Shown piece after piece: positions 1 to 10,654 of a DNA stretch of 46,450 bases. The DNA comes from Acinetobacter variabilis (GTDB lineage Bacteria > Pseudomonadota > Gammaproteobacteria > Pseudomonadales > Moraxellaceae), in NCBI RefSeq assembly GCF_000369625.1, contig NZ_KB850116.1, forward strand, positions 57,051 to 103,500, written 5' to 3'. A model generated the notes under the pieces. That model was given only the letters and a program-made list of their open reading frames with translations. It was not told the DNA's origin and ran no database searches. Numbering within the stretch: position 1 is the first letter of the stretch; the number at the start of each line of letters is the position of its first letter. Both the position numbers and the translations under genes were made by a program.

Positions 1-747
1 GATCATGATATGTCTTCTATGAAAGGCATGAATCACGATATGTCTTCTATGAAAGGTATGGATCATGATATGTCTTCAATGAAAGATATGAATCACGATA
101 TGTCTTCTATGAAAGGTATGGATCATGATATGTCTTCTATGAAAGGTATGGATCATGATATGCCGATGAATAGCGCTACTGTTAAGGCGGCTTCAGACAA
201 GAATGATAATACCGTATTTGGATGGGCAAATGCTTCAACACCTGAAGGTAATAAAGCATTGCAATATAGTGATTTGCAATCGTTAGATCCTCAAAAAGAC
301 ACTCGTGCAGCTGAACGTGAAATAGAGATCCGTCTTGGTGGAAACATGGAGCGTTATATTTGGACAATAAATGGTAAAAAATTTAATGAAGCCGACCCAC
401 TAGTGGTGAAGTATGGTGAACGTATTCGCTTAAAATTTGTCAATGACAGTATGATGGCTCACCCAATGCACTTACATGGCATGTTTATGCAGCTTGAGAA
501 TGGTCAGGATCCAAGCAATATGCCAAACAAACATACGGTAATTGTTCCACCTGGGAAAACGATAACCACTCTACTCACAGCTGATGAGTTAGGTGAGTGG
601 GCTATTCATTGTCACCTGCTTTACCATATGAGTGCAGGAATGATGAATAAACTCATTGTAGCTCAAGTGGAAGATGGTAATTCTACAAAGACTGTTCCTC
701 AGTCCCAAGTAAATGAGAAGGGAGTAAATCCACATGCACATCACTAA
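1..747 (+). CDS. copA: Copper resistance multicopper oxidase CopA, C-terminal part
   Basis: This is the C-terminal ~248 residues of a CopA-type periplasmic multicopper oxidase; the frame is open through base 1, so the rest (about 350 or more residues in the family) lies upstream of the window. It starts inside a Met/His-rich linker, then has the last cupredoxin domain. Copper ligands are visible as HPMHLHG near residue 155 and HCHLLYHMSAGMM near residue 205, the paired type 1/2/3 copper-site motifs. CopA oxidises or sequesters copper in the periplasm. It overlaps copB by 14 bases, so the two are translationally linked. The family call is secure; substrate specificity is family knowledge. Confidence 0.93.
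   Translation, partial: DHDMSSMKGMNHDMSSMKGMDHDMSSMKDMNHDMSSMKGMDHDMSSMKGMDHDMPMNSATVKAASDKNDNTVFGWANASTPEGNKALQYSDLQSLDPQKDTRAAEREIEIRLGGNMERYIWTINGKKFNEADPLVVKYGERIRLKFVNDSMMAHPMHLHGMFMQLENGQDPSNMPNKHTVIVPPGKTITTLLTADELGEWAIHCHLLYHMSAGMMNKLIVAQVEDGNSTKTVPQSQVNEKGVNPHAHH
10..159 (+). repeat. Five 30-bp tandem repeats encoding a Met/His-rich linker
   Basis: Five consecutive 30-bp units begin at 10, 40, 70, 100 and 130, and a sixth partial unit starts at 160. Each encodes MSSMKGM(N/D)HD, the third with KDM in place of KGM. The units differ only by a few bases, mostly at the N/D codon, which points to recent slippage or recombination. Met and His side chains suggest a copper-binding array, and copy number probably varies between strains. 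More units may lie upstream of base 1. Confidence 0.95.
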
Positions 748-1654
748 TAATTTGTTTTCAAAAACAACTTTGATGATTGCGCTATTTGGATTATCAAATC
801 TAACGTTCGCTAAAAATGAAACTCCTGTACAAGACAGTAATATTACAAAAAATATGAAAATTCTTTTACAGGAATCTGGAGGATTAAAGTATTCCCTTCA
901 AGAGCGTTATCCAGAATATTATTCAATGGAAAATGCGAATATGGGGGATAAGAGTGTCCAGATTGCGCTTGAGAACTCTAACTCACCTCATGACAATCAT
1001 CTTAAAGAACATGGTGGACAAATTTATCAAACGACAAAATTTGAAAATGAATGGATGGTTGATGAAGACGGTAAGGGCAACCTAGGAACAAAGTTTGAAA
1101 CTTTAATTGGAACAGATGAAAATCGTCTATTTATTGAAGCCAATTCGGAAAAGTCAGAAAGTAATGATCCAAAATATGCTGTATCAGCACTTTATAGCCG
1201 TAACGTAGCCCCATTTTGGGATGTACAAGCTGGGGTAAGATATAGTGAAGATAAAAATAACAGCAGCAGCGATCGAGTGGATGGGGTTATTGGTATATTA
1301 GGTCTAGCTCCTTATTTCTTTGAAACACAAGCATATCTTTATGGCGGTGAGAATAATTTTTGGGGAGCAAGTTTTGAATTAGAACGTGATTTGCTTTTAA
1401 CTCAGAAACTTATTACTCAACCTTATATCGAAGCAGATGTAATATTTAGCGATGATTCTAACTATGCTGCAAAATCAGGTTTATCAGAACTTAAAACTGG
1501 TATCAAAACCCGATATGAGATTACTAAGCGAATTAAACCTTTCATTGATGTTGCTTACCAATATGAAAAAGGACAGAAAGCCACTTCTATGCAAGAGGCA
1601 ACAGAGTCTGAAAAGGGATGGAAATATGGTGCAGGTATCGAATTAGTTTTTTAA
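734..1654 (+). CDS. copB: Copper resistance outer-membrane protein CopB
   Basis: A 306-residue CopB-family protein, the usual outer-membrane partner of CopA. The first ~26 residues form a signal peptide ending in TFA. The body alternates polar and hydrophobic residues as expected of a beta-barrel, with WMVDEDGKGN and AGVRYSED-type strands, and ends in an outer-membrane-type C-terminal phenylalanine (IELVF). The start overlaps the end of copA, so translation is probably coupled. It is likely to bind copper or help export it across the outer membrane; the exact role in the family is not settled. Confidence 0.9.
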   Translation: MHITNNLFSKTTLMIALFGLSNLTFAKNETPVQDSNITKNMKILLQESGGLKYSLQERYPEYYSMENANMGDKSVQIALENSNSPHDNHLKEHGGQIYQTTKFENEWMVDEDGKGNLGTKFETLIGTDENRLFIEANSEKSESNDPKYAVSALYSRNVAPFWDVQAGVRYSEDKNNSSSDRVDGVIGILGLAPYFFETQAYLYGGENNFWGASFELERDLLLTQKLITQPYIEADVIFSDDSNYAAKSGLSELKTGIKTRYEITKRIKPFIDVAYQYEKGQKATSMQEATESEKGWKYGAGIELVF

Positions 1655-1671
1655 AATAATATGACTTGGAA

Positions 1672-1703
1672 TCATGAATGGTAGCTTCGGCTACTATTCA
1701 TGA
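1672..1703 (+). terminator. Hairpin after copB, possible terminator
   Basis: A 14-bp stem with one G-T wobble closes on a TTCG tetraloop (1686-1689). The arms are 1672-1685 and 1690-1703. It sits 18 bases after the copB stop. There is no strong U-run after it, so it may be a weak terminator or an mRNA-stabilising hairpin. Confidence 0.6.
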
Positions 1704-1766
1704 AATTGTTGTCATTTCCTTTCGAATCTGTAAAACTAAAAAAGCTTAAATTTTGGTCTTATCTCT

Positions 1767-2162
1767 ATGCAGTGGTTAAAAACATGCCTATCGCTGTTTT
1801 TATCGTTTGCTATCCTTTTAGTAGGATCGGCTGCTGCTGCTTCGTCTGTACATAAGCGGTGTTTAATGCCATCTGAACAGATGAAATCCATGCAAATGGA
1901 AGCATCTCAAAACCAGGATATGATGCATACCGACTGTATGAAAGTTGAAGCAAAGGTCAAAAAAACGCTACATGATCCTTCCTGTATGTCTGAGCAAGAT
2001 TGCATTATGTCTTTTGCCAAAATTGCGTACGCCAGTGATCCTCAAAGCATTTTGCACTCAACGGTATTCTCACCCGTAGAGCGATCAGTCTTTTATTTTC
2101 CAGATCAAAATCTTCCTGCTCCATACCCTTCAGGTTTATGGAAGCCCCCACGCTCTAACTAA
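1767..2162 (+). CDS. Small secreted Met/Cys-rich protein preceding the efflux genes (DUF2946/CopL-like)
   Basis: 131 residues with a clear signal peptide (hydrophobic stretch at about 7-25, ending SAAAAS). The mature part is rich in Met, Cys and His (KSMQMEASQNQDMMHTDCMK), and the C-terminus reads PAPYPSGLWKPPR. That kind of tail is typical of short proteins encoded just before CusC/CzcC-type genes, often annotated DUF2946. A periplasmic copper-binding or sensing role is inferred from composition and position only. It may start the cus transcript, since a hairpin separates it from copB. Confidence 0.7.
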   Translation: MQWLKTCLSLFLSFAILLVGSAAAASSVHKRCLMPSEQMKSMQMEASQNQDMMHTDCMKVEAKVKKTLHDPSCMSEQDCIMSFAKIAYASDPQSILHSTVFSPVERSVFYFPDQNLPAPYPSGLWKPPRSN

Positions 2163-2242
2163 TTTGATAATTCTTCGTCATTCATAGCATTTTTTATGGA
2201 TGTTCTGCGCGTGCGCGTGTATATCATTTTAGAGCTAAAAAT

Positions 2243-3547
2243 ATGAAATTTTATAAAGAAAAGCTATCTCGCAGGGTGAGATGGCCGATAGGTGTGATCT
2301 GTTTTTCTCTAGTCTATGGTCAAGTCTATGCCCAGCCACTGACTTTGGATACAGCTTTGAAGCTTGCTGAGCAATATGCTCCAACTTTAAGAGTAAATAG
2401 TGCCCAAATTGAAGGGGCTGAGAATGTAGTTTTAGCTTCAGGTATTTTACCCAACCCTAAATTATTTGTCGGTTTGGAGAATTATCCTATATCTGGTGAT
2501 GCGTCATGGTCAGTCACACAAGATGGCATGACCATGCAGAAAATTGGCGTTATGCAAGATTTTCCAAACCGCGCCAAAAGACAAGCCGAGGTCGAGTTAG
2601 CAAAAGCTGAATTGGGTTCAGTCACTGCTCAAACTGAGATTCTACGTATTGAGTTACGTCAAAAAGTTGCATCTGCTTGGTTTAAACGTTTTTATCTTGA
2701 GCGTAAATTGGCGCTATACGATGAACTGTTTTCAGAGAATCGATTACTTTCTCAGATGACCCAAACACAGGTCACCTCTGGTCGGACAATGGTTGCTGAT
2801 GCACTTGATCCAAAACAAGAAGCCACGGTATTGCTTGACCAGAAGGATGATTTGCTTCGTGATTTAAATAAAGCCAAGCTAGAGTTGCATCGCTTGATCA
2901 GTGCAGAGCCTACCGAAAACCTTACTCAAATTGAAACCTTACCTGACCAAGCTCCATCCATCCATCTTGATTCATCAAAGTTATATCATCATTTGCATCA
3001 ACATCCTGAATTAAAAGCATTTCAGGCAGAAAAGAAAACTGCTGAAGCAAAACTGAAGCAAGCTCAGGCTTTACAGAAACCAGATTGGGGGATTGAGCTT
3101 GCTTATCAGCATCGAGCACGCGAATTTGGCGATATGATCGGGGTTCAACTCACAACAGAGCTTCCAGTATTTTCAAAAAGACGTAGTGGGCCGCTCGTTC
3201 AGGCAGCTTTAGCCGAACAAAACCGGATCATTGCCGATCAAGAAGTTCAATACCGTGAACATCTCACCATGCTGGATGATGGGTTATCTGATCTTGATGC
3301 GCTTGGTCAACAAATTAAGCGTACGATACAGACAAGTATTCCACTCGCCAAACAAAAAGTGGGTTTACAGTTAGCAAGTTACCAAGCAGGCAAAAGCAAT
3401 TTGTCCAATGTCATTACCGCCCGGCAAGCTCTTTTAGAACAACAGCTGCGTCTTATTGATCTTCAACAACAACAAGCAATTACAACAGCACAACTTTATT
3501 TTGCCTTTGAAGAGCCGACCTTAAACCATGCTGAGGAGCAGCCATAA
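2243..3547 (+). CDS. cusC: TolC-family outer-membrane component of the copper efflux pump
   Basis: 434 residues, a normal length for a CusC/CzcC-type outer-membrane channel. It has an N-terminal signal peptide ending in VYAQP, then two TolC repeats (outer membrane efflux protein domain) with long heptad-rich helices, for example around residues 105-150 and 340-415. The role is the exit duct for metal pumped by the RND transporter encoded two genes on. Its stop codon overlaps the start of the adaptor gene (TAATG), showing tight coupling. The copper assignment comes from the operon context rather than from this protein itself. Confidence 0.88.
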   Translation: MKFYKEKLSRRVRWPIGVICFSLVYGQVYAQPLTLDTALKLAEQYAPTLRVNSAQIEGAENVVLASGILPNPKLFVGLENYPISGDASWSVTQDGMTMQKIGVMQDFPNRAKRQAEVELAKAELGSVTAQTEILRIELRQKVASAWFKRFYLERKLALYDELFSENRLLSQMTQTQVTSGRTMVADALDPKQEATVLLDQKDDLLRDLNKAKLELHRLISAEPTENLTQIETLPDQAPSIHLDSSKLYHHLHQHPELKAFQAEKKTAEAKLKQAQALQKPDWGIELAYQHRAREFGDMIGVQLTTELPVFSKRRSGPLVQAALAEQNRIIADQEVQYREHLTMLDDGLSDLDALGQQIKRTIQTSIPLAKQKVGLQLASYQAGKSNLSNVITARQALLEQQLRLIDLQQQQAITTAQLYFAFEEPTLNHAEEQP

Positions 3548-5046
3548 TGTTAAGAAATAAATTGGCAATGACTGTCATGGGAGTTGCCACAATTAGTCTT
3601 GTCGTAGGTGGCGGTGCCGGATATTGGTTTGCTCATCAGGAAGAGGGTTCTCAATCGGCATTGGTAAGCCAGAAGCAGGATGCTAAAGTGCTTTATTGGT
3701 ACGATCCAATGAAACCAGAACATCATTTTGATAAGCCAGGCAAGTCTCCATTTATGGACATGCAACTGGTACCTAAATATGCAGACGAAAATACTGCGAT
3801 GACGGATGAAAGTCGTCCTACAGTCAAAATAGATCCATCTCTTCAACAAAATTTAGCCATCCGTTACGGCACTGTTGAACAGGCTGTAATTGGAAATGCC
3901 ATGTTTACTAATGGCATATTACAAGCAAATGAACGGCAAACAGCTATTTTACAAACTAGAGCAAGTGGCTTTGTTCAGCGAGTGTATGGGCATGCTGTTG
4001 GAGATATGGTGACCGAAGGAAGCCCTATAGCTGATATTTCAATACCCGAATGGACTGGAGAGCAAACTGAATTTTTAGCTGTGCTCCGTACTGGAGATCG
4101 TTCCCTTATTCAAGCAAGCCGTCAACGTTTGCAGCTTTTAGGAATACCACAAAATGTGATTCATCAAGTTGAGCGAACTCGTCGAGTGCAATCTAATATA
4201 ACTTTGCAAGCTCCCATTAGTGGATTTATTGATTCACTAGAAGTCCGCAATGGTATGGCTTTGGCTATGGGACAAACCTTGGCCACAATTAAAGGTATCA
4301 ACCCGATTTGGCTAGAGGCAGCCGTTCCTGAAAAACAAATTGCTGGAATCAAACGAGGTATGAGTGTAGAAGCCAATTTTGCTGCTTTTTCTCAAAAAGT
4401 AACTGGCAAAGTTATCGACATTTTGCCTACCTTAGATACAACATCAAGAACTATTAAAGTTCGGATTGAATTACCAAATCCTAGTGGTCAACTTAAGCCA
4501 GGGATGTTTGCTTCTGTCAATATAATAAATAATCCCCAAAGCAGTTTGGTTGTACCAGAGCAAGCTGTTATACGGACAGGTACTCGGAATGTTGTCATTG
4601 TAGGGCGTGAGCAAGGACGTTTTGAACCAGTTGTTGTACAGTTAGGGCAAAGTGATGGCAATAAAATTGCAGTCCTGCAAGGGTTGAAAGCTGGTCAGAG
4701 AGTAGTGATTTCAGGACAATTTCTGATTGATTCTGAAGCAAATTTGCAAGGCGTATTGGATAAGCTCAACACTGGGCAACCAATTGCATCATCTCAAACG
4801 ATTAAGAGGTCAACATATCAAGGTCTTGGTAAAGTTGAAAAAGTCACAAATCAAGATATTACCATTTCACACCAAGCTATTCCTGAGTTGGGCTGGGGTG
4901 CTATGACCATGAGCTTTAAACAGCCCGTACAACCATTTACCCGAATTCAGCAAGGTGACCAGGTCAACTTTAGTTTTACAAAAGTTGGAGATGCTTACGT
5001 TATTTCTGACATTTCCAAGATGTCTATGGCATCTTTGAAGAACTAA
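3547..5046 (+). CDS. cusB: RND periplasmic adaptor (CusB-like) with N-terminal heavy-metal-binding and C-terminal CusF-like domains
   Basis: 499 residues, longer than a minimal adaptor. Residues 1-30 form a membrane anchor/signal. A heavy-metal-binding domain follows at about 49-78 ([20 protein letters not shown], then MDMQLVP). The middle holds the barrel-sandwich hybrid and beta-barrel of membrane-fusion proteins (for example [20 protein letters not shown]). A CusF-like fold occupies roughly residues 420-497, with His in [11 protein letters not shown] and a WGAMTMSF motif supplying Trp and two Met ligands. The protein would bridge the inner-membrane pump and the outer-membrane channel and pass Cu(I)/Ag(I) to the pump. 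The gene sits 13 bases before the pump gene. Confidence 0.9.
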   Translation: MLRNKLAMTVMGVATISLVVGGGAGYWFAHQEEGSQSALVSQKQDAKVLYWYDPMKPEHHFDKPGKSPFMDMQLVPKYADENTAMTDESRPTVKIDPSLQQNLAIRYGTVEQAVIGNAMFTNGILQANERQTAILQTRASGFVQRVYGHAVGDMVTEGSPIADISIPEWTGEQTEFLAVLRTGDRSLIQASRQRLQLLGIPQNVIHQVERTRRVQSNITLQAPISGFIDSLEVRNGMALAMGQTLATIKGINPIWLEAAVPEKQIAGIKRGMSVEANFAAFSQKVTGKVIDILPTLDTTSRTIKVRIELPNPSGQLKPGMFASVNIINNPQSSLVVPEQAVIRTGTRNVVIVGREQGRFEPVVVQLGQSDGNKIAVLQGLKAGQRVVISGQFLIDSEANLQGVLDKLNTGQPIASSQTIKRSTYQGLGKVEKVTNQDITISHQAIPELGWGAMTMSFKQPVQPFTRIQQGDQVNFSFTKVGDAYVISDISKMSMASLKN

Positions 5047-5059
5047 CGGGAGAACTATT

Positions 5060-8000
5060 ATGATCGCTCGTATTATTCGTTTTTCAATTGCGAATCGCAT
5101 ATTTGTTTTGTTGGCAGCTTTAGTTTTGGCAGCTTGGGGAACTTGGGCTGTAAAGAATACACCGGTTGATGCTTTGCCAGATTTGTCTGATGTACAAGTG
5201 ATTGTCCGAACTAATTTTCCCGGTCAGGCACCACAAATTGTTGAAAATCAGGTGACCTATCCTTTAACAACAACCATGTTATCGGTGCCCGGTGTTAAAA
5301 CTGTTCGCGGTTATTCTTTTTTTGGTGATTCATTTGTATATGTCATTTTTGATGAACATACCGATCTTTATTGGGCCCGTTCGCGTGTATTGGAATATCT
5401 AAATCAGATTCAGGGAAGAATTCCTGCAAATGCGAAATCTTCATTAGGGCCAGATGCCACAGGCGTTGGCTGGGTTTATGAATATGCGTTAGTTGATCCA
5501 ACAGGACAACATGACCTTTCACAACTGAGAAGCATACAAGACTGGTTTTTAAAGTATGAACTAAAGACATTACCCAATGTGGCTGAAGTTGCCACGATTG
5601 GGGGAATGGTGAAGCAATATCAGGTTGTCTTAGACCCAAGCAAAATGGCGGCTTTAGGTGTTACACAAAACAATGTCATTGAAGCGATTCAAAAGGCTAA
5701 TCAGGAAACTGGTGGTTCAGTCCTTGAAATGGCTGAAACTGAATATATGGTACGAGCTTCTGGTTATTTAAAAACTTTAGATGATTTTCGCCAGATTCCA
5801 CTACGAACAAATAGTTTGGGTGTTCCTGTTTCTTTAGGTGATGTTGCAACAATTCAACTCGGACCGGAAATGCGTCGTGGTATCACTGAGCTGAATGGAC
5901 AAGGTGAAACTGTTGGCGGTGTTGTGATTTTACGGGCCGGTAAGAATGCACGTGAAACGATTACTGCTGTGAAAGCAAAACTGGCTGAATTGCAACAAAG
6001 TTTACCTAAAGGAGTGCAAGTTGTTCCTGTATATGATCGCAGTAAACTGATTGATCGGGCAGTCGAGAATCTCAGTCATAAATTAATTGAAGAATTTATT
6101 GTCGTGGCTTTAGTCTGTGGACTTTTCCTCTGGCATTTACGATCAGCAATGGTAGCTATTGTTTCTTTACCACTTGGGATTTTGTCGGCTTTCTTAGTCA
6201 TGTACTATCAGGGCCTAAATGCCAATATCATGTCATTGGGGGGGATTGCCATTGCTATTGGCGCTATGGTTGATGCAGCGGTTGTGATGGTTGAAAATGC
6301 ACATAAGCATATAGAGACTTGGCAGCATGAACATCCCAATCAAGTATTAGAAACTCAAGCACGCTGGAATATTATTGCCCGTTCCGCCAGTGAAGTTGGT
6401 CCTGCTTTATTTTTCTGCTTACTTATCATTACCTTATCTTTTATTCCTGTTTTTACTTTACAGGCGCAAGAAGGACGTTTGTTCTCGCCTCTGGCGTTTA
6501 CCAAAACCTATGCCATGGCAGCGGCAGCTGGTTTATCCATTACCCTGATTCCTGTTTTGATGGGTTATTGGATCCGCGGGAAATTACCCTCAGAACAGCG
6601 TAATCCATTGAACCGTTTCCTCATCAAAATATACCGACCTATGTTGGATCAGGTTTTAGCTCATCCAAAGACCACTTTATTTGGTGCGTTGCTAATTTTC
6701 CTTATTAGTCTTTTACCTTTAACTCGATTAGGTGGAGAATTTCTACCGAATATGGATGAAGGTGATTTACTGTATATGCCTTCAGCTTTACCAGGATTGT
6801 CCGCAGCTAAGGCCTCAGAACTGTTACAGCAAACAGATCGAATGATTAAAACGGTTCCAGAAGTTGCGACAGTATTTGGTAAAGCAGGGAGAGCTGAGTC
6901 AGCAACAGACCCTGCGCCTTTAGAAATGTTTGAAACCACGATTCAGTTCAAACCACGGTCTGAATGGCGCTCAGGTATGACACCTGACAAATTAGTAAAA
7001 GAACTGGATAAAGCAGTTCAAGTACCGGGTTTAACGAATATTTGGGTGCCACCTATTCGTAACCGGATTGATATGTTGGCAACTGGGGTGAAAAGTCCAA
7101 TCGGGATTAAGATTTCAGCAAATGATCTGCAAGATATTGATCGGGTAGCACAGCAAATTGAACAAGTGGCTAAACAGGTGCCCGGAGTTAGCTCGGCTTT
7201 GGCTGAACGACTCACAGGTGGTCGATATGTTGATGTCGATATTAACCGTATGCAGGCTGCACGATATGGCCTCAATATCAACGATGTGCAGCAAATTGTA
7301 TCATCTGCGATTGGCGGGGAAAATATTGGTGAAACTGTTGAGGGATTAGCAAGATATCCTATTAATGTACGTTATCCACGAGAGATTCGAGACTCATTGG
7401 AAGCTTTGAGAAATTTACCGATTGTAACTGAATCTGGACAACAAATTGTATTAAGTAGTGTTGCCAATATTCAAATTACAGATGGCCCTCCAATGCTAAA
7501 AAGTGAGAATGCTCGCCCAAGCGGTTGGGTTTATGTAGACGTACAGGGACGTGACTTAGCTTCGGTTGTGCAAGATTTGAAGCAGTCTATTGATCAAAAA
7601 GTAAAACGCTCCTCTGCCATGAGCATTAGCTATACAGGGCAATTTGAGTTTATGGAACGTGCTAATGCGCGTTTAAAAGTCATCATTCCAATTACATTGA
7701 TGATTATTTTTCTACTGCTCTATTTGATTTTTAGACAAGTACAAGATGCAGTTCTGATTATGGCAACGCTACCTTTTGCTTTGATTGGTGGTATATGGGC
7801 CATGTATTTGAGCGGTTTTCACTTTTCAGTTGCGATTGCAGTTGGTTTTATCGCACTTGCAGGTGTTGCTGCTGAGTTTGGTGTAGTCATGTTGTTCTAT
7901 TTGAAGCAAGCAGTTGAACATGCACAGCAAAACCTATCTTCTTCAACAACATCCTTAACGGAGCAACAACTCAATGATGCAATCCGAACAGGAGCTGTAC

Positions 8001-8206
8001 TACGCGTTCGTCCTAAAGCCATGACGGTTGCCGTCATTTTGGCAGGCTTAATTCCTATACTTTTAGGGACTGGGACAGGTTCTGAATTGATGAGCCGTAT
8101 TGCTTTACCTATGGTTGGGGGCATGATTTCAGCTCCTCTACTGTCAATGTTTGTTATCCCGGCTGTATATCAGCTTTTAATCAAAAGAAAACTATCAACA
8201 CATTGA
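5060..8206 (+). CDS. cusA: CusA-type heavy-metal RND efflux pump
   Basis: 1048 residues, full length for a heavy-metal RND (HME) transporter. A GGGAG ribosome site precedes the ATG. Two large periplasmic loops and 12 membrane helices are evident, with the proton-relay helix [15 protein letters not shown] near residue 405. Residues typical of the copper/silver branch are present: APLEMFET and NRIDMLATG supply methionines at the positions of the CusA metal site. The pump would export Cu(I)/Ag(I) from periplasm or cytoplasm through the CusC channel. Family membership is certain; the Cu/Ag rather than Co/Zn/Cd call rests on the Met residues and on neighbouring genes. Confidence 0.93.
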   Translation: MIARIIRFSIANRIFVLLAALVLAAWGTWAVKNTPVDALPDLSDVQVIVRTNFPGQAPQIVENQVTYPLTTTMLSVPGVKTVRGYSFFGDSFVYVIFDEHTDLYWARSRVLEYLNQIQGRIPANAKSSLGPDATGVGWVYEYALVDPTGQHDLSQLRSIQDWFLKYELKTLPNVAEVATIGGMVKQYQVVLDPSKMAALGVTQNNVIEAIQKANQETGGSVLEMAETEYMVRASGYLKTLDDFRQIPLRTNSLGVPVSLGDVATIQLGPEMRRGITELNGQGETVGGVVILRAGKNARETITAVKAKLAELQQSLPKGVQVVPVYDRSKLIDRAVENLSHKLIEEFIVVALVCGLFLWHLRSAMVAIVSLPLGILSAFLVMYYQGLNANIMSLGGIAIAIGAMVDAAVVMVENAHKHIETWQHEHPNQVLETQARWNIIARSASEVGPALFFCLLIITLSFIPVFTLQAQEGRLFSPLAFTKTYAMAAAAGLSITLIPVLMGYWIRGKLPSEQRNPLNRFLIKIYRPMLDQVLAHPKTTLFGALLIFLISLLPLTRLGGEFLPNMDEGDLLYMPSALPGLSAAKASELLQQTDRMIKTVPEVATVFGKAGRAESATDPAPLEMFETTIQFKPRSEWRSGMTPDKLVKELDKAVQVPGLTNIWVPPIRNRIDMLATGVKSPIGIKISANDLQDIDRVAQQIEQVAKQVPGVSSALAERLTGGRYVDVDINRMQAARYGLNINDVQQIVSSAIGGENIGETVEGLARYPINVRYPREIRDSLEALRNLPIVTESGQQIVLSSVANIQITDGPPMLKSENARPSGWVYVDVQGRDLASVVQDLKQSIDQKVKRSSAMSISYTGQFEFMERANARLKVIIPITLMIIFLLLYLIFRQVQDAVLIMATLPFALIGGIWAMYLSGFHFSVAIAVGFIALAGVAAEFGVVMLFYLKQAVEHAQQNLSSSTTSLTEQQLNDAIRTGAVLRVRPKAMTVAVILAGLIPILLGTGTGSELMSRIALPMVGGMISAPLLSMFVIPAVYQLLIKRKLSTH

Positions 8207-8239
8207 TCGTTTTATTATTTCGTCTAAAGAGGTTTTATT

Positions 8240-8605
8240 ATGTTGAAATTCATGAAAATTATTGCTCTTGTTACCACTATTGCTGCATTAAGCGCATGTA
8301 GTAAAAATGAAGCATCAGAGCAGAAGAAAGCAGACGCACCTATGGAGCAGATGAATAAGGAGTCTTCTACCGCTACAACGGCTCAAGCCGTTGGGGTGAT
8401 TACTGCTATTGATACGAAAGAAAATATTTTAACACTCGACCATGAAGCAATTCCTGCGATTAATTGGCCAGCAATGAAGATGGGCTTTAAAGTTGCTGAC
8501 CCATCCTTATTAAATGGTTTAACCGTAGGAGACAAAGTTGACTTTGAATTAAAAGCAGAAGGAGAAAATTATATAGTCATCACTGTGAAGGCTAAAAATC
8601 TATAA
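8240..8605 (+). CDS. CusF-like copper-binding lipoprotein
   Basis: 121 residues. The lipobox LSAC (cysteine at about 20) predicts a lipoprotein. The C-terminal half is a CusF OB-fold with the expected ligands in HEAIPAINWPAMKMGF: one His, the Trp that caps the copper, and two Met. It resembles the C-terminal domain of the adaptor two genes upstream, so the operon carries this domain twice. It probably delivers periplasmic Cu(I) to the pump. A terminator follows at once, so this is the last gene of the copper operon. Confidence 0.88.
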   Translation: MLKFMKIIALVTTIAALSACSKNEASEQKKADAPMEQMNKESSTATTAQAVGVITAIDTKENILTLDHEAIPAINWPAMKMGFKVADPSLLNGLTVGDKVDFELKAEGENYIVITVKAKNL

Positions 8606-8620
8606 CAGCCTTAGTATATG

Positions 8621-8662
8621 ATGCCAGTAGTGCTATATCCTTTAGACGCTATTGGCATTTTT
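8621..8662 (+). terminator. Rho-independent terminator of the copper operon
   Basis: Arms 8621-8630 (ATGCCAGTAG) and 8649-8658 (CTATTGGCAT) pair over 10 bp with one wobble and an 18-base loop that can fold further, followed by a T-run to 8662. It lies 15 bases after the stop of the CusF-like gene. Confidence 0.75.
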
Positions 8663-8758
8663 ATAGAAGTTAAATAAGATCGCTTTAAAAATTCCAGTTT
8701 ATATAGTTCAATTCTTGAATTTTATTTTATCAATTCCACTGTAAGGCAAGAAAGCATT

Positions 8759-8812
8759 TGAACCGTACCGGGTTTGTCGGAGAGTTTTTTATTTAAGTTA
8801 GGCCACCTGACC
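8759..8812. mobile_element. Remnant of an IS3-family terminus
   Basis: The stretch TGAACCGTACCGGGTTTGTC, continuing GGAGA, has the look of IS3-family ends (TGAACC...CGGG...GGAGA). It is followed about 30 bases on by AGTTAGGCCACCTGA, resembling the end of an IS3 orfB region; a related AGTTAAGCCACC is present at 46209. No transposase remains. The remnant stops exactly where the 250-bp repeat at 8813 begins. The assignment is by recall of family ends and is not confirmed. Confidence 0.5.
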
Positions 8813-9062
8813 TAATAACACTAAATATAAAAAAAATGGAAGAATAATTTACTAAGTTATTGTTTTTAAGTTGATCCTTGTTTTATATGGGGGTGATAAT
8901 AACTTCTGATTACTAGTTTTTACCTTAAATATACCGATTGAAAGATTCATTTAAAGGCTATGAATACATGAGTTTTACAGTTTGGCTAGGTCAGCATGAG
9001 TACTTTTCACAAGATTTAAGATCGACCATGAACGTGATTAAGTTATAGGGGATTGATGAAAT
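8813..9062 (+). repeat. Diverged 250-bp direct repeat, copy 1
   Basis: This AT-rich block aligns end to end with 11413-11663, 2600 bases away, in the same orientation. It starts TAATAACACTAAATATAAAA and contains conserved islands TGGAAGAATAATTT, TTATTGTTTTTA, TTTTCACAAG and AGATCGACCAT. Scattered substitutions show the copies are old. No convincing reading frame runs through it. The bases upstream of each copy are unrelated, giving a sharp left boundary. The two copies flank the hipBA module. Confidence 0.8.
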
Positions 9063-9388
9063 AGTTTTTATGAATTTCTGGCTTTCTGGGCTGATTTTAT
9101 CAAATTCATGTCTATGCAAAATTGCGACATATTTCTCGTGCTGGTAGTTATCCAGAGTTTGGTCTGCATCTATCCATAGTGCAGACCTTTTTTTGGTGAC
9201 AGTTTTTTCTTAGTGATTTTCGATCTGGATGTAGTGATTTCACGTTTGCAGAATATATCTTAGCGGTGATCCATCTAATATTCGTGATTATAAAGAGAGC
9301 TAATTCACAGGTTCTACAGATTATGTAGCGACTAACTATATCAAAGTCTATTTGCAGTTGATGGTTGGCGCTTAGTTTATATTTACGC
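9063..9388. other. Gene-free stretch downstream of hipA
   Basis: Neither strand has a convincing gene. A short in-frame run near 9311-9375 could be a decayed coding fragment, but nothing recognisable can be read from it. No clear terminator for hipA was seen. Confidence 0.5.
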
Positions 9389-10654
9389 TTAGGTTTCAGT
9401 TAAAAAATCAATATTCTGTTGAATCCGTGATTGAATCATCTGTAGGGTAGATTCTCGAATTTGATGGGGATACAGGCGCTGCGCAATTTGACTAAATTGA
9501 AGTGCAATTTCACGCATGGTCAAGATGATCTCATCGACTTCTAGAGTAGTCAGATTAGCTTCTGAAGTACCGAGTTTATGTATGTCATTTCGGGAAATAT
9601 TGAGCGCTTCTCCCATAATGTCCATTTGATGATAACCACCTGGACCCTCGCAGAAGGTCACATCATAGGCTGGAGCCAATTTCCATTGACCATTTTTCTC
9701 CATGAGAAATGAAAAGTTCTTAGTATGGTCATCCCGATTATTGAAAAGCACATTAAACACAGCACGTTTAAAAGCATGCAATCTTTCTCGTACATCTTGC
9801 GTACACATCAAGGTTGCCCGGAGAAAATTGCGATAGTCTAGGCTACCTGGAACTTTATAGTCTGCTCCTGTATATACAGCCAAACTCTGCATTGGAATCC
9901 GCATACCATTTTGACGATCGAATCGTTTAGAAGCAAAAGCCGTTAAACCATTGGGCAAATTAAAGAAATGGGTATCTGGAGTCTCAATTGCACAAAGTCG
10001 CAAACATTCTGCATAGACGGCTTCAATGGCGCAGACTTCAGGATGCTCTTGCTGAGCAGGAAACTTAATCAGCCAGGCTTCATGTTGATCAGAATCTTGA
10101 GTCGAAAACTCTAAATTGACAGGATCTCGGTAAACCAACGCTTTTGGTCTGGCACCTTGAGGGGAGCCACCCATGACCAATAAATGCTGTAGAAATTCAC
10201 CACCTTCACCTTTGAGTACTTCTTGAACTTCCTGGGCCAGTTGTTGTAAAGGGATATTTTCTGAGGTTTGCATGTCAGCAACACAAGGTTCAAAGGAGAG
10301 GGCACCCATTGCGTGACTACTAATATAGGTCAGACGCTCCAAAGGTCCAATTCGTGCTGAATTTAAGCCAATTTTTTTGAAATATCGATCCATCAACATC
10401 ATGCCCCAACCATCTGGTAAAGCGTCATAGACTGGACCTGGGAGTCCCATTTGATGAGTAGGAAAACCTTGTCTGAATGGTAGACCTTTTAAAGGCAGCA
10501 AGTAAGAAGAGAGCTCAACACCTTGCTGTATTGCTTCTGGACTATATTCAAAAGCAATGGTGGGTCTACCTGTCGTGGCTGTTGAACTAATCAGCGTTCC
10601 CCATAACCATGATTCGCCCCAACCGTTGTAATAAACATTAAGTCTATTGAGCAT
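9389..10654 (-). CDS. hipA: HipA-family serine/threonine kinase toxin
   Basis: 421 residues, close to E. coli HipA (440). An N-terminal HipA_N domain is followed by the kinase core, with GGSPQGARPKAL near residue 163 (phosphate-binding loop) and NNRDDHTKNFSFL near residue 305, containing the catalytic Asp and metal-binding Asn. APAYDVTF follows as the DFG equivalent. In the family the kinase phosphorylates glutamyl-tRNA synthetase, causing growth arrest and persistence; that target is not shown here. The gene overlaps hipB by one base (TAATG), the usual antitoxin-first order. It appears intact. Confidence 0.9.
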   Translation of the reverse strand: MLNRLNVYYNGWGESWLWGTLISSTATTGRPTIAFEYSPEAIQQGVELSSYLLPLKGLPFRQGFPTHQMGLPGPVYDALPDGWGMMLMDRYFKKIGLNSARIGPLERLTYISSHAMGALSFEPCVADMQTSENIPLQQLAQEVQEVLKGEGGEFLQHLLVMGGSPQGARPKALVYRDPVNLEFSTQDSDQHEAWLIKFPAQQEHPEVCAIEAVYAECLRLCAIETPDTHFFNLPNGLTAFASKRFDRQNGMRIPMQSLAVYTGADYKVPGSLDYRNFLRATLMCTQDVRERLHAFKRAVFNVLFNNRDDHTKNFSFLMEKNGQWKLAPAYDVTFCEGPGGYHQMDIMGEALNISRNDIHKLGTSEANLTTLEVDEIILTMREIALQFSQIAQRLYPHQIRESTLQMIQSRIQQNIDFLTET

